Below are positions 17,674 to 26,100 of a stretch of DNA of 64,000 nucleotides, in pieces. The notes beneath the pieces are model-generated. The model was not told where the DNA came from. It was given only the letters and a program-made list of their open reading frames with translations, and did not search any database. Source of the stretch: Mycobacteroides chelonae CCUG 47445 (lineage in GTDB: Bacteria; Actinomycetota; Actinomycetes; Mycobacteriales; Mycobacteriaceae); assembly GCF_001632805.1 (NCBI RefSeq), contig NZ_CP007220.1, positions 4,712,001 to 4,776,000 of the forward strand. The letters run 5' to 3'. The first letter of the stretch is position 1. Every line of letters begins with the position of its first letter. Position numbers and translations under genes: made by a program.

Positions 17674-18587
17674 CGGAGTTCACCCTGGATCAGCTGGCCG
17701 CGGAATGTCCCCTGCTCAACGTCCTCGGTCACCGGCCTGCCCAGCCGTGCCATCTCGTCGTGCGCATCGGTCTTGGTCACCGACCAACCGTGTGCACCAA
17801 GCCATTCCGCAGGGTCGGCGCGATTCTCATCTTCGTAGATCAAATTCTCGATCGCGACGTCGACATCGACGGCGGTCTTGAATGCGGCTCGTACCTGTTC
17901 CCGGCGGGCGGCCTCCTCCTCGCTCTCGTCCAGAACCAGCTTTCCCTCATACCCTTCGACAGCGATGTGGCTGCCCGGAGCACTCAACGCACCGATGCTG
18001 GCGAACAGACTGTCTTGAGCGTCGGCCGGCAGATAGGGCAGCAGACCCTCGGCCAGCCAGGCGGTGGGCTTCGCGGAGTCGAACCCCGCCTCACGCAATG
18101 CGGTCGGCCAGTCCTCGCGCAGATCGATAGCTACGGCATGCCGTTGCGCCTTCGGTTCATGGGCGGCCAGTGCAGCGGCCTTGAATTCCAGAACCTGCGG
18201 CTGGTCGATTTCGAACACTGTGGTGCCGGCCGGCCAGTCGAGGCGGTAGGCGCGCGAATCCAGACCAGAGGCCAAGATGACCATCTGCCGGATGCCCGCA
18301 GCCGCCGCGGCCAGGAAGTAGGCGTCGAAGAAATTGGTGCGGGTGGCCTGGTAGTCGACCATCCGTCCGTAAATCCGGCCCGCCTCGGGATCTGGCCACT
18401 CGATGTCGCCGGCCGCCAAACGCTCCCAGCCAGTCGATTTACCGGTCGCGTCAACGAGTATCTGTGCGAACGGATCATGGATGAGCGCGTCGGTCCGCAG
18501 CGTCTCGGTGGCGCGTGCGGCCGCCACCCCGAGGGCGGTCGCCCCCACGCTGGAAGTGATGTCCCAGGTGTCCCCGTCGACCCGCAT
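17670..18587 (-). CDS. SAM-dependent methyltransferase, second tandem paralogue
   Basis: This 305-aa protein is a paralogue of its downstream neighbour and shares the same blocks (SGLDSRAYRLDWPAGTTVFEIDQP, WLAEGLLPYLP). The ATG at 18587 follows GAGAGGAG at ideal spacing and is preferred to a start 30 bp upstream. It is the first gene of the minus-strand lipid cluster. The two copies have diverged in the C-terminal third, suggesting different methyl acceptors. Function beyond methyl transfer is not known. Confidence 0.9.
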   Translation of the reverse strand: MRVDGDTWDITSSVGATALGVAAARATETLRTDALIHDPFAQILVDATGKSTGWERLAAGDIEWPDPEAGRIYGRMVDYQATRTNFFDAYFLAAAAAGIRQMVILASGLDSRAYRLDWPAGTTVFEIDQPQVLEFKAAALAAHEPKAQRHAVAIDLREDWPTALREAGFDSAKPTAWLAEGLLPYLPADAQDSLFASIGALSAPGSHIAVEGYEGKLVLDESEEEAARREQVRAAFKTAVDVDVAIENLIYEDENRADPAEWLGAHGWSVTKTDAHDEMARLGRPVTEDVEQGTFRGQLIQGELR

Positions 18588-18739
18588 GCGGCTCCTCTCA
18601 AGGCAAACTAGACCCAATAGTGAGCAATGCTACAGATCTCCATCTGTGGCCGGCATTGTGCAACGGGTCACATTCGCCCAGGTGAGACCCAGGTAACCGA
18701 GCCCTAAATTCATTTGCCCGTTACGTTTCGAGCACTGTG

Positions 18740-18760
18740 CTGGAGGACGTCAACCTCCAG
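18740..18760. promoter_or_regulatory. 7-bp inverted repeat between methyltransferase and ketosynthase genes
   Basis: CTGGAGG at 18740-18746 and CCTCCAG at 18754-18760 form perfect arms around 7 bp, in the 335-bp divergent gap 18588-18922. A second small repeat (ACAGAT/ATCTGT, 18632-18647) lies nearer the methyltransferase. Either could be an operator for the divergent promoters. No further element is recognised in the gap apart from the GGGGAGG ribosome-binding site before 18923. Confidence 0.3.
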
Positions 18761-18922
18761 GACACACTTCATCGATTTGTGCAGTTCCTCCCCGAATCTC
18801 ACATAGGGTTCATGAGCGCATCCGCATAGATACCCACCCTGGCGGAGTTCGCTAGCAGACACATCATTAAAATTCGGTTCAGCAGATAGCTCAGAAGAGT
18901 TTGAAAGGGGAGGGCGCTTCCA

Positions 18923-20182
18923 ATGTCGAAGCCATCCACCGCCAACGGCGGTTTCCCAAACATTGTTGTGACCGGTATGGCCATGACGACATCAATCGCA
19001 CCCGACGTCGAGGGCACCTGGAAAGGGCTCCTCAACGGCGAGAGCGGCATTCGCGTACTCGACGACGATTTCGTCGCTCAGTACGACCTGCCGGTGAAGA
19101 TCGGCGGGCACCTCAAGGTCCGCGACTTCGACAAGGACATGACGAAGATCGAGCTTCGCCGTCTGTCCTATGTTCAGCGCCTGGCCGCGATCCTGGGCCG
19201 TCAGGTCTGGGAAGACGCCGGTGCCCCCGAAGATGTCGATCTGGAGCGACTCACGGTGTCGGTGGGCACCGGCCTGGGCGGCGGCGAGAAGTTGGTCGAA
19301 GCCTACGACGAGATGCGCGCCCGGGGCACGAAAGCCGTTTCCCCCCTTACCGTTCAAATGTTCATGCCCAACGGTCCTGCCGCCGTCATCGGCCTGGAGC
19401 GCAAGGCGCGCGGTGGTGTCATCACCCCCGTCTCGGCCTGTGCCTCCGGTAACGAGGGCATTGCCCACGCATGGCGTCAGATCGCTTACGGCGACGCCGA
19501 TATCGCCATCTGTGGCGGTATCGAAGCCGCCATCGAAGCCGCGCCCATTGCCGCGTTCGCCAACATGCGCATCGTGATGTCTACCGACAACGACAACCCT
19601 GCGGGGGCATCGCGACCGTTCGACAAGAACCGCACCGGCTTCGTGTTCGGCGAGGGCGGCGCGCTCATGGTCATCGAGACCGAGGAGCACGCCAAGGCAC
19701 GCGGCGCGCGGATCTATGCGCGCCTTCTCGGTGCGGGTATCACCTCGGACGGGTTCCACGTAGTCGCACCGCATCCCGATGGCATCGGGGCGGCCAAGGC
19801 GATGGACCGGGCTCTGGAGACCGCCGGACTCGACGCCAAGGACATCGACCACGTCAACGCGCACGCCACCGCTACCAGTGTGGGTGACGTCGCCGAGGGC
19901 AAGGCCATTCACAAGTCCGGTCTGCAGAACGCCGCGGTCTACGCACCCAAGGGCGCCCTCGGACACTCGGTGGGTGCGGTCGGTGCCGTCGAGGCCATCA
20001 TCACGGTGAAGTCGTTGCAGGAGGGCATCATTCCGCCCACCCTCAACTACGAGACGCCGGACCCCGAGATCGATCTCGACATCGTCAGCAAGGAGCCCCG
20101 CAAGGGCGACTACAAGTACGCCATCAACAACTCGTTCGGGTTCGGTGGCCACAACGTGGCCATCGCCCTCGGCAAGTACTGA
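18923..20182 (+). CDS. KasA/KasB-like beta-ketoacyl-ACP synthase, stand-alone
   Basis: This 419-aa ketosynthase closely resembles mycobacterial KasA, even at its N-terminus (PSTANGGFP). The catalytic residues align: Cys173 in VSACASG, His314 in VNAHATAT, Lys343 and His348 in [10 protein letters not shown]. It would condense malonyl-ACP with acyl-ACP in FAS-II-type elongation. Unlike canonical kasA/kasB, it is not beside fabD, acpM or accD6 here, so it is probably an extra paralogue. The residue after the catalytic His is Ala where KasA and KasB have Gly. A strong SD (GAAAGGGGAGG) precedes the ATG by about 10 nt. Confidence 0.92.
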   Translation: MSKPSTANGGFPNIVVTGMAMTTSIAPDVEGTWKGLLNGESGIRVLDDDFVAQYDLPVKIGGHLKVRDFDKDMTKIELRRLSYVQRLAAILGRQVWEDAGAPEDVDLERLTVSVGTGLGGGEKLVEAYDEMRARGTKAVSPLTVQMFMPNGPAAVIGLERKARGGVITPVSACASGNEGIAHAWRQIAYGDADIAICGGIEAAIEAAPIAAFANMRIVMSTDNDNPAGASRPFDKNRTGFVFGEGGALMVIETEEHAKARGARIYARLLGAGITSDGFHVVAPHPDGIGAAKAMDRALETAGLDAKDIDHVNAHATATSVGDVAEGKAIHKSGLQNAAVYAPKGALGHSVGAVGAVEAIITVKSLQEGIIPPTLNYETPDPEIDLDIVSKEPRKGDYKYAINNSFGFGGHNVAIALGKY

Positions 20183-20195
20183 TCACCGCTCTTCT

Positions 20196-20256
20196 CCGAC
20201 ACGCCGTCTGGCGGCGGATTCGTATCGCACGATTCCGCCACTAGGCGGCGTGTCGG
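20196..20256. terminator. Long imperfect hairpin between convergent genes (bidirectional terminator)
   Basis: Two 28-nt arms (20196-20223 and 20229-20256) start and end with CCGACACGCCG and CGGCGTGTCGG. They pair with only four mismatches around a 5-nt loop. The hairpin sits between the ketosynthase stop and the stop of the convergent acyl-CoA dehydrogenase. No T-tract follows, as is usual for mycobacterial terminators. Confidence 0.7.
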
Positions 20257-20275
20257 CGTTGGACGGCTGCCCTGA

Positions 20276-21457
20276 TCAGCGGAACGCCGCGATCCCGGTG
20301 AGCGCCTGGCCGATCACCAGCGTATGCATCTCGCTGGTGCCCTCGTAGGTCAACACCGACTCCAGATTGTTGGCATGCCGCATGACGGGATACTCGCCCG
20401 AAATGCCGTTCGCACCAAGAATTGTCCGAGCCGTTCTGGCGATCTCGATCGCCTCGCGCACATTGTTGAGCTTGCCCAGGCTGACCTGGGGAGTGCTCAA
20501 GGTGTCCGCATCTTTGCGACGCCCAAGATGCAACGCCAACAGCACACCCTTGCCGTACTCGAGCGCCATGTTGGCCAGCTTCTCCTGGGTCAACTGGAAT
20601 CCTGCGATCGGCCGATCGAACTGTTCCCTGGTGTTGGCGTAATCGAGTGCGGTACGCAAGCATTCACGCGCCGCACCCATCGAGCCGAAGATGATGCCGA
20701 AGCGCGCCTCGTTGAGGCACGACAGCGGCGCCTTGAGCCCAATGGCCTGCGGCAGCCGGTTCTTCTCCGGCACCCGCACATCGCTGAGGTTGAGCTCAGC
20801 GGTCACGGACGCACGCAGGGACATCTTGGAACGGATGGTTTGCGCGTTGAATCCGGCGGAATCGGTCGATACCAGGAATCCGCGAACACCCTCGTCGGTC
20901 TGCGCCCAGATGACCGCGACATCGGCAATGGACCCGTTGGTGATCCACATCTTGGTGCCGTTGATGATCCAGTCGCTACCGTCCCGCCGGGCATGGGTGC
21001 GCATCCCCCCGGGGTTGGAGCCAAAATCGGGTTCGGTAAGGCCGAAACACCCCAGCTCCTCTCCGGTCGCCATCCGCGGCAGCCACTTCTGCTTCTGCGC
21101 ATCGCTGCCGTAGGCGTAGATGGCGTACATCGCCAGCGATCCCTGCACACTGACCAGTGAACGAATCCCCGAGTCGCCCGCCTCGAGTTCCATGCATGCC
21201 AATCCGTATGCGAGAGAAGATGTTCCGGAGCATCCGTAACCCTGCAGGTGCATGCCGAGCACACCGATCTTGCCCAGCTCCAGCGCAAGCTTGCGCACCG
21301 GCAGGTCACCGTCTTCGTACCACCGCTGCACGTTCGGAGCCACGCGCGCCTGAACCAAGGCTCGCACGCTGTTGCGGATCGCGCGCTCCTCGTCGCTGAG
21401 TAGCGCGTCGATACCGAACAACTCGTCGGGGTCACTTCGATCAGCATCCACAGCCAT
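20276..21457 (-). CDS. fadE7: Acyl-CoA dehydrogenase, glutaryl-CoA dehydrogenase-like (FadE7 type)
   Basis: This 393-aa FAD-dependent acyl-CoA dehydrogenase shows FGLTEPDFGSNPGGM in the FAD/substrate region. Near the end, TYEGTSEMHTLVIG carries the catalytic Glu in the glutaryl-CoA-dehydrogenase position (TYEGT). The arrangement is closest to M. tuberculosis FadE7 (Rv0400c) as I remember it. The start at 21457 gives MAVDADRSDPDEL; an earlier in-frame start adds a Gly/Arg-rich stretch without family support. It stands alone, converging on the ketosynthase. The true substrate (glutaryl-CoA or another short acyl-CoA) is not settled. Confidence 0.88.
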   Translation of the reverse strand: MAVDADRSDPDELFGIDALLSDEERAIRNSVRALVQARVAPNVQRWYEDGDLPVRKLALELGKIGVLGMHLQGYGCSGTSSLAYGLACMELEAGDSGIRSLVSVQGSLAMYAIYAYGSDAQKQKWLPRMATGEELGCFGLTEPDFGSNPGGMRTHARRDGSDWIINGTKMWITNGSIADVAVIWAQTDEGVRGFLVSTDSAGFNAQTIRSKMSLRASVTAELNLSDVRVPEKNRLPQAIGLKAPLSCLNEARFGIIFGSMGAARECLRTALDYANTREQFDRPIAGFQLTQEKLANMALEYGKGVLLALHLGRRKDADTLSTPQVSLGKLNNVREAIEIARTARTILGANGISGEYPVMRHANNLESVLTYEGTSEMHTLVIGQALTGIAAFR

Positions 21458-21576
21458 GCCGCCGACCCTAGCGCCCCCGGGCCTTCCCTCGGCCAGAAAC
21501 CGAGGCGGGACAGCCATTCAACCCGCAGAGCCAGGGCAGCCTAGCCATAGTCCAGAACAGGCCTACCCTCGGAGAT

Positions 21577-21954
21577 ATGTCCACTCCCGACAGGCCGCAA
21601 TTGGTTCCCGGCCCGGACCATCCGATCACCATCGAGCCCGCCGGCACCCGCGTCGTGGTCACGTCCGGCGATGTCACCATCGCCGACACCACCGGCGCCT
21701 TGCGGCTGCGGGAGGCCAGCTATCCGCCCGTGTACTACCTCCCGCCCGATGCGGCGAACTGGGAGGTGCTGCAGCGCACCGACACCCACACGTACTGTCC
21801 GTACAAGGGTGAGGCCTCGTATTACTCGGTGCGTACATCCGAGGGAACGGTCGAAGACGCCGTCTGGACCTATGAAGATCCCTTCCCGGCGGTCGCCCAG
21901 ATTGCCCGTCATCTGGCCTTCTATCCCGACCGGGTCAACGTCACCGCAGACTGA
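21577..21954 (+). CDS. DUF427 domain protein
   Basis: This 125-aa protein is a single DUF427 domain. The YYLPPDAANWEVLQRTDTHTYCPYKGEASYYSV stretch, with the CPYKG motif, is typical. Members are small beta-rich proteins of unclear function, found widely in actinobacteria. The gene is monocistronic by spacing, 46 bp from the following methyltransferase on the same strand. No function can be given. Confidence 0.85.
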   Translation: MSTPDRPQLVPGPDHPITIEPAGTRVVVTSGDVTIADTTGALRLREASYPPVYYLPPDAANWEVLQRTDTHTYCPYKGEASYYSVRTSEGTVEDAVWTYEDPFPAVAQIARHLAFYPDRVNVTAD

Positions 21955-22000
21955 ACGCACCCGTCTGGCGACCCCCTGATCGCTGGCGTACGTTGTGCCC

Positions 22001-22645
22001 ATGACGACGGTTCAACGACGAGCTTTCAACGACCAGGTGACGCGGTTCTGGGGACGCGCCGCCAAGGCATACGACTGGGCACCGCTACAACAATGGGTGT
22101 ACCGCCCGGCACAGGACGAGATGATCGCCCTGCTGCGCCAGCACGAGTCGCAGCGCGTGGTCGATATCGCCTGCGGTACCGGCATTCTGGCGACACGCAT
22201 CCAGGAGGAACTCGAGCCCGAGCAGGTGCACGGGGTCGATATGTCCGAGGGGATGCTCGCCCAGGCGAAGGCCCGTTCTGCGTTGGTCGATTGGCAGTTC
22301 GCGCCCGCCGAGAAGCTGCCGTTCGACGACGGCGCACTGGATGCGGTGGTCTCCACATCGGCATTCCACTTCTTCGACCAGCCCGCCGCCCTCGCCGAGT
22401 TCCATCGCGTGCTGGCGCCCGGCGGCTTCACCGCGATCACCACCTTCACGCCCGACCGCGCCTCCGCCCCCCTCTTGCGCCGGATCTTCGGCGATCGGGT
22501 GCCCGCGAGCGTTCCGTCGAAGGCCGAGATGCGCCAGATGTTCGAGACCGCCGGGTTCGAGGTCGCGGTGCAGCGACCGGTGCACCATCCCTTCACTCTC
22601 CCGTTCGTGGAGTTCGATCGACTCACTGTGGGCATCAAGCGATGA
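22001..22645 (+). CDS. Class I SAM-dependent methyltransferase
   Basis: This 214-aa UbiE/BioC-like small-molecule methyltransferase has motif I VVDIACGTGILATRI, the acidic VDMSEGM of motif II, and LPFDDGALDAVVSTSAFHFF. The ATG at 22001 is preferred; a GTG two codons upstream is possible. Its stop overlaps the start of the alpha/beta hydrolase (ATGA), which in turn abuts a transporter gene, so the three form one operon. The substrate is unknown. Confidence 0.85.
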   Translation: MTTVQRRAFNDQVTRFWGRAAKAYDWAPLQQWVYRPAQDEMIALLRQHESQRVVDIACGTGILATRIQEELEPEQVHGVDMSEGMLAQAKARSALVDWQFAPAEKLPFDDGALDAVVSTSAFHFFDQPAALAEFHRVLAPGGFTAITTFTPDRASAPLLRRIFGDRVPASVPSKAEMRQMFETAGFEVAVQRPVHHPFTLPFVEFDRLTVGIKR

Positions 22646-23370
22646 CACGGTGGCTGCTGCTTCGTGGCTTAAGCCGCGAGAAGCGCCACTGGGAACAGTT
22701 CCCGCAAGTCTTTGCCGAATCGCTTGGCGTTCAGGTGCAATGCCTGGATGCGCCCGGATTCGGCACCGAATTCGAGCGCGTCTCGCCGGCGAACATCTCG
22801 GCCATCACGGACGACATCCGATCCCGGCTGGACCAGGACGGCGACGGTTGGTCACTGCTTTCGATATCGCTGGGCGGCATGATCGGACTCGACTGGTGCG
22901 CGCGTTACCCGCGGGATTTCGAACGCGCCGTCATCATCAATTCGAGCACTGCCTCGACACCGATATGGCAGCGGTTCCAGCCGTCGTCGGTTCCCAACTT
23001 GGTGCTCGGACGGTTCCGCGCCGACGTGCCTCGCGAGCGTGCGATCCTGGAGCAGACGGCCAATAGTCCCGATCTTGATCTCGACGCGCTGTCCCAGCGG
23101 TGGGCTGGCTACCTACAGACCCAGCGTCCGTCGAGCGCCAGCATCGCCCGGCAGATCGCCGCGGCCATCAGGTTCCGGATGCCGAAGCGCGTCGACACTC
23201 CTCTGCTGGTTCTGACCTCCACGCACGACCGACTTGTGAGTTCCGCGGCGTCACGCACGATTGCCAACAGATTCGGCGCACCTATCGCGGTGCATCCCAC
23301 CGCCGGCCACGACATTCCACTCGACGACGGCGCATGGATCACCGAACAGGTAAGACGGTGGATCGACTAG
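22642..23370 (+). CDS. Alpha/beta hydrolase
   Basis: This 242-aa alpha/beta-hydrolase-fold protein has the nucleophile elbow S-I-S-L-G-G at about residue 77, an acid in TSTHDRLV and a terminal His in TAGHDIPL, which gives a plausible Ser-Asp-His triad. No signal peptide is visible, so it is probably cytoplasmic. It is co-translated with the methyltransferase upstream (4-bp overlap). The pairing of a methyltransferase and an esterase recalls BioC-BioH logic, but sequence alone does not show it. Confidence 0.85.
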   Translation: MTRWLLLRGLSREKRHWEQFPQVFAESLGVQVQCLDAPGFGTEFERVSPANISAITDDIRSRLDQDGDGWSLLSISLGGMIGLDWCARYPRDFERAVIINSSTASTPIWQRFQPSSVPNLVLGRFRADVPRERAILEQTANSPDLDLDALSQRWAGYLQTQRPSSASIARQIAAAIRFRMPKRVDTPLLVLTSTHDRLVSSAASRTIANRFGAPIAVHPTAGHDIPLDDGAWITEQVRRWID

Positions 23371-23381
23371 ATTCACCAGCT

Positions 23382-24569
23382 GTGCCACAACGTCTTTCGG
23401 CCTGGCGATTCGTCACGACATTCGGCGCCATCAGCATGTTCGCCGATATCGTCTATGAGGGCGCGCGCTCGATCACTGGACCACTTCTGGCATCGCTCGG
23501 GGCGTCGGCTCTCGTTGTCGGCGTGGTGACCGGAATCGGCGAGGCCGCCGCCCTGGCGCTGCGTCTGGTGTCGGGCCCACTCACCGACCGCACCCGCATG
23601 TTCTGGACCTGGACCATCGCCGGTTACGCGCTGACGGTGGTCACGGTCCCGTTCCTGGGCGTGGCCAGCGTGCTCTGGGTTGCCGCCACGTTGGTGATCG
23701 CCGAACGTGTCGGCAAGGCCGTACGCAGCCCGGCCAAGGACACCCTGCTGTCACACGCCACCTCCGTCACCGGCCGCGGCAGGGGCTTCGCGGTACACGA
23801 GGCCATGGACCAGGTCGGTGCGATTACCGGTCCACTCGTCGTCGCGGGCATGCTCGCCCTCACCCACGGGAACTATCTGCCGACATTCGCCGTGCTGGCG
23901 GTCCCGGGTGCCGCGGCGTTGGCCCTGTTGTTCTGGCTTCGCTGCCGGGTGCCTCATCCGGAACGGTATGAGGCACCCGCGGACACGCATGGCTCACCCG
24001 CCGCGCGCCAAAAGCTCCAACTACCGATGCGTTTTTGGCTGTACGCGGGATTCTCCGGGATCACCGTGTCCGGATTCGCGACCTTTGGCGTGCTGTCGTT
24101 TCACATGGTCGACCGGGGCATCCTCGCGCCCGCCGCCGTGCCGTTGGTGTACGCCGTCGCGATGGCCGCGGCCGCCATATCCGCCTTGTTCTCCGGCTGG
24201 GCGTACGACCGGATAGGCGCCAAAACCCTTGTGGTCTTGCCTATTGTCGGCGCGGCCGTGCCCATGTTGGCATTCACAGACTCGCTGACGGGCATCGTGC
24301 TCGGCGCGCTGCTATGGGGTGGCGCCATCGGGATTCAGGAATCCACCCTGCGTGCGGTGGTCGCAGACCTGGTGACGCCCGCACGACGGGCCACCGCATA
24401 TGGGGTCTACGCCGCTGTCCTCGGCACCGCCACCGCCGTGGGCGGGACACTCACGGGATACCTCTACGAGGTGTCAATTCCCATGCTCATCGGGGTGGTC
24501 GGGGTGATCCAGCTGGTCGCGTTGGTTGCCGCCGCACCCACAGTGCTGCGGCACGCCGATCAGGTGTAA
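23382..24569 (+). CDS. MFS transporter
   Basis: This 395-aa major facilitator has about 12 hydrophobic segments and an inter-helix loop of MFS type (RLVSGPLTDRTRMFW), plus AERVGKAVRSPAKDTLLSHAT. This resembles actinobacterial MFS members near YfcJ/efflux types. The GTG at 23382 is preferred; a GTG at 23358 inside the hydrolase end is possible. It is the third gene of the operon and its 3' end overlaps the convergent prpR by 10 bp. Substrate unknown; export of the product of the two upstream enzymes is conceivable. Confidence 0.8.
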   Translation: MPQRLSAWRFVTTFGAISMFADIVYEGARSITGPLLASLGASALVVGVVTGIGEAAALALRLVSGPLTDRTRMFWTWTIAGYALTVVTVPFLGVASVLWVAATLVIAERVGKAVRSPAKDTLLSHATSVTGRGRGFAVHEAMDQVGAITGPLVVAGMLALTHGNYLPTFAVLAVPGAAALALLFWLRCRVPHPERYEAPADTHGSPAARQKLQLPMRFWLYAGFSGITVSGFATFGVLSFHMVDRGILAPAAVPLVYAVAMAAAAISALFSGWAYDRIGAKTLVVLPIVGAAVPMLAFTDSLTGIVLGALLWGGAIGIQESTLRAVVADLVTPARRATAYGVYAAVLGTATAVGGTLTGYLYEVSIPMLIGVVGVIQLVALVAAAPTVLRHADQV

Positions 24570-25981
24570 GGCAAGCGGCTACTGGCATCCTCGTCGACAT
24601 GGACGCTGCGGCCGATGTAGGGAAAAGCTCGCTGGGCGCAGGAATCGCGGACGCACACCTTGCAGCCCGGACCGATCGGCACCGCGGTGGACGGATCGTC
24701 GATGGCGATTCCCGTCGAATACACCAGACGATGCGCGTGGGCGATATCGCATCCCAGACCGATCGCGAACGACTTTGGCGTGCTGAGGAATCCGCCTGTT
24801 GACGTGCTACTCGTGCGTGCCACCCAGAAGTACGTGCGGCCGTCGGGCATCTCGGCGACCTGGGTCACAAACTGCCCCGGATTCGAGAACGCCTCGTGCA
24901 CGACCCACAAGGGGCAGTTTCCACCCACTCTGGAGAAGTGAAACGCCGTGGCGGATTGACGTTTCGAGATGTTCCCCGCACGGTCGGTCCGGACCAGAAT
25001 GAACGGAACCCCCCGCATGGAAGGGCGCTGCAGAGTCGACAGCCGGTGGCAAACGGTCTCGTGCCCGACCTCGAACTGTCGCGCCAGGATGTCGACGTCA
25101 TACCGAGTGGACTCCGCCGCATAGTGAAACTGTTTGTACGGCAACAGGAAAGCACCAGCGAAGTAGTTGGCCAACCCGATCCGGGCCACACCGATGGCTT
25201 CGGGGCTCAGCTGCTCGGCACCGGAGAGGATTGCCGCCATGGTTTCGGTCTGCGTCAGCAGCGCCAGCTGCGTGGCCATTTGGAACGCGCGCTGGCCAGG
25301 CGTGAGCCAATGCGCGATGCGCAAAACCCCTGCGTCCGTGTCGAATCGGCGTTTCGAAGAATCCGAGAGTGCCCCGCCCTTGGCCACAGTGACGGCGATA
25401 CCGTGGTCTTGCTTCAACACTGTGGCCAGCTGCGTGTCGAGACCGCCGATGTGTAGCCCGTAGTGCTCGAATAGATCTTCAGCGGCGGTGTCGAGTTCAC
25501 CAAGATAGTTCTTGTGATCGTAGAAAAGGTCGCGAACTTCTTCAAACGGCATGGGACGCAGCGGTTCTCTTATCGAATCACCAATCGTGGCCGCATTCTC
25601 GGTCGCGCGATAGCTCTCCAGCTCAGCGGTGACATCCCGCAGCCTGCGGTGCATGCCCACCAGGGTCTGACCCACCGACGGCATGCGGGCGACCAGCTCT
25701 TCGAGCTGCAGATCACTGATCTCGCCCACGGCGGCTTCGGTGAAGATCTCGCCAAGGTCTGCGACAAGCCGGGCGTCGGAGTCCGGGGAGAAATAGTGCG
25801 GCGACAGATCGAATCGCTCGGTGAGCCGCAGCAGTACCGCGACCGTGACCGGACGCGCGTCATTCTCCAGCTGGTTGACGTAGCTCGTCGACAAATCCAG
25901 GACGCGTGCGAGCGCCGCTTGCGTCAGGCCACGCTCCTCACGCAACCTCCGCAACCGCGCTCCGGCGAACGGTCTGGACAT
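24560..25981 (-). CDS. prpR: PrpR/RamB-type regulator of propionate metabolism
   Basis: This 473-aa regulator has an N-terminal XRE helix-turn-helix (about 8-62, LTQAALARVLDLSTSYVNQLEN), a central IrrE/ImmA-like region and a C-terminal DUF2083-type domain. The Cys motif GPGCKVCVRDSC (C-x2-C-x4-C) matches the Fe-S cluster ligands reported for M. tuberculosis PrpR (Rv1129c). PrpR senses short-chain acyl-CoA and activates prpDC. It is divergent from prpD, as in M. tuberculosis, with repeated TTYGCAA boxes in between. Confidence 0.95.
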   Translation of the reverse strand: MSRPFAGARLRRLREERGLTQAALARVLDLSTSYVNQLENDARPVTVAVLLRLTERFDLSPHYFSPDSDARLVADLGEIFTEAAVGEISDLQLEELVARMPSVGQTLVGMHRRLRDVTAELESYRATENAATIGDSIREPLRPMPFEEVRDLFYDHKNYLGELDTAAEDLFEHYGLHIGGLDTQLATVLKQDHGIAVTVAKGGALSDSSKRRFDTDAGVLRIAHWLTPGQRAFQMATQLALLTQTETMAAILSGAEQLSPEAIGVARIGLANYFAGAFLLPYKQFHYAAESTRYDVDILARQFEVGHETVCHRLSTLQRPSMRGVPFILVRTDRAGNISKRQSATAFHFSRVGGNCPLWVVHEAFSNPGQFVTQVAEMPDGRTYFWVARTSSTSTGGFLSTPKSFAIGLGCDIAHAHRLVYSTGIAIDDPSTAVPIGPGCKVCVRDSCAQRAFPYIGRSVHVDEDASSRLPYT

Positions 25982-26006
25982 GTTCGCCAGGATAACTCCA
26001 CAACCA

Positions 26007-26032
26007 TTCGCAATGTTTGCAAGATATGCGAA
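26007..26032. promoter_or_regulatory. Clustered RamB/PrpR-type boxes in the prpR-prpD divergent region
   Basis: TTCGCAA (26007-26013), TTTGCAA (26016-26022) and the inverted TGCGAA (26027-26032) lie within 26 bp, 26-51 bp upstream of the prpR start. Further TGCGAA copies occur close to the prpD start (around 26093). RamB-type regulators recognise TTTGCAAA-like half-sites, so this is the likely PrpR operator. Confidence 0.65.
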
Positions 26033-26100
26033 CTAAGGATACAGAAATACGCATTTACATGGTCTTTTTATCCGCTGACCACGTGCGTAATGTGCGAATC

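Noticed and set aside
18992..20152. 386-codon minus-strand frame opposite the ketosynthase
   Set aside because: It is the complementary shadow of a well-conserved KasA-like protein with complete catalytic residues.
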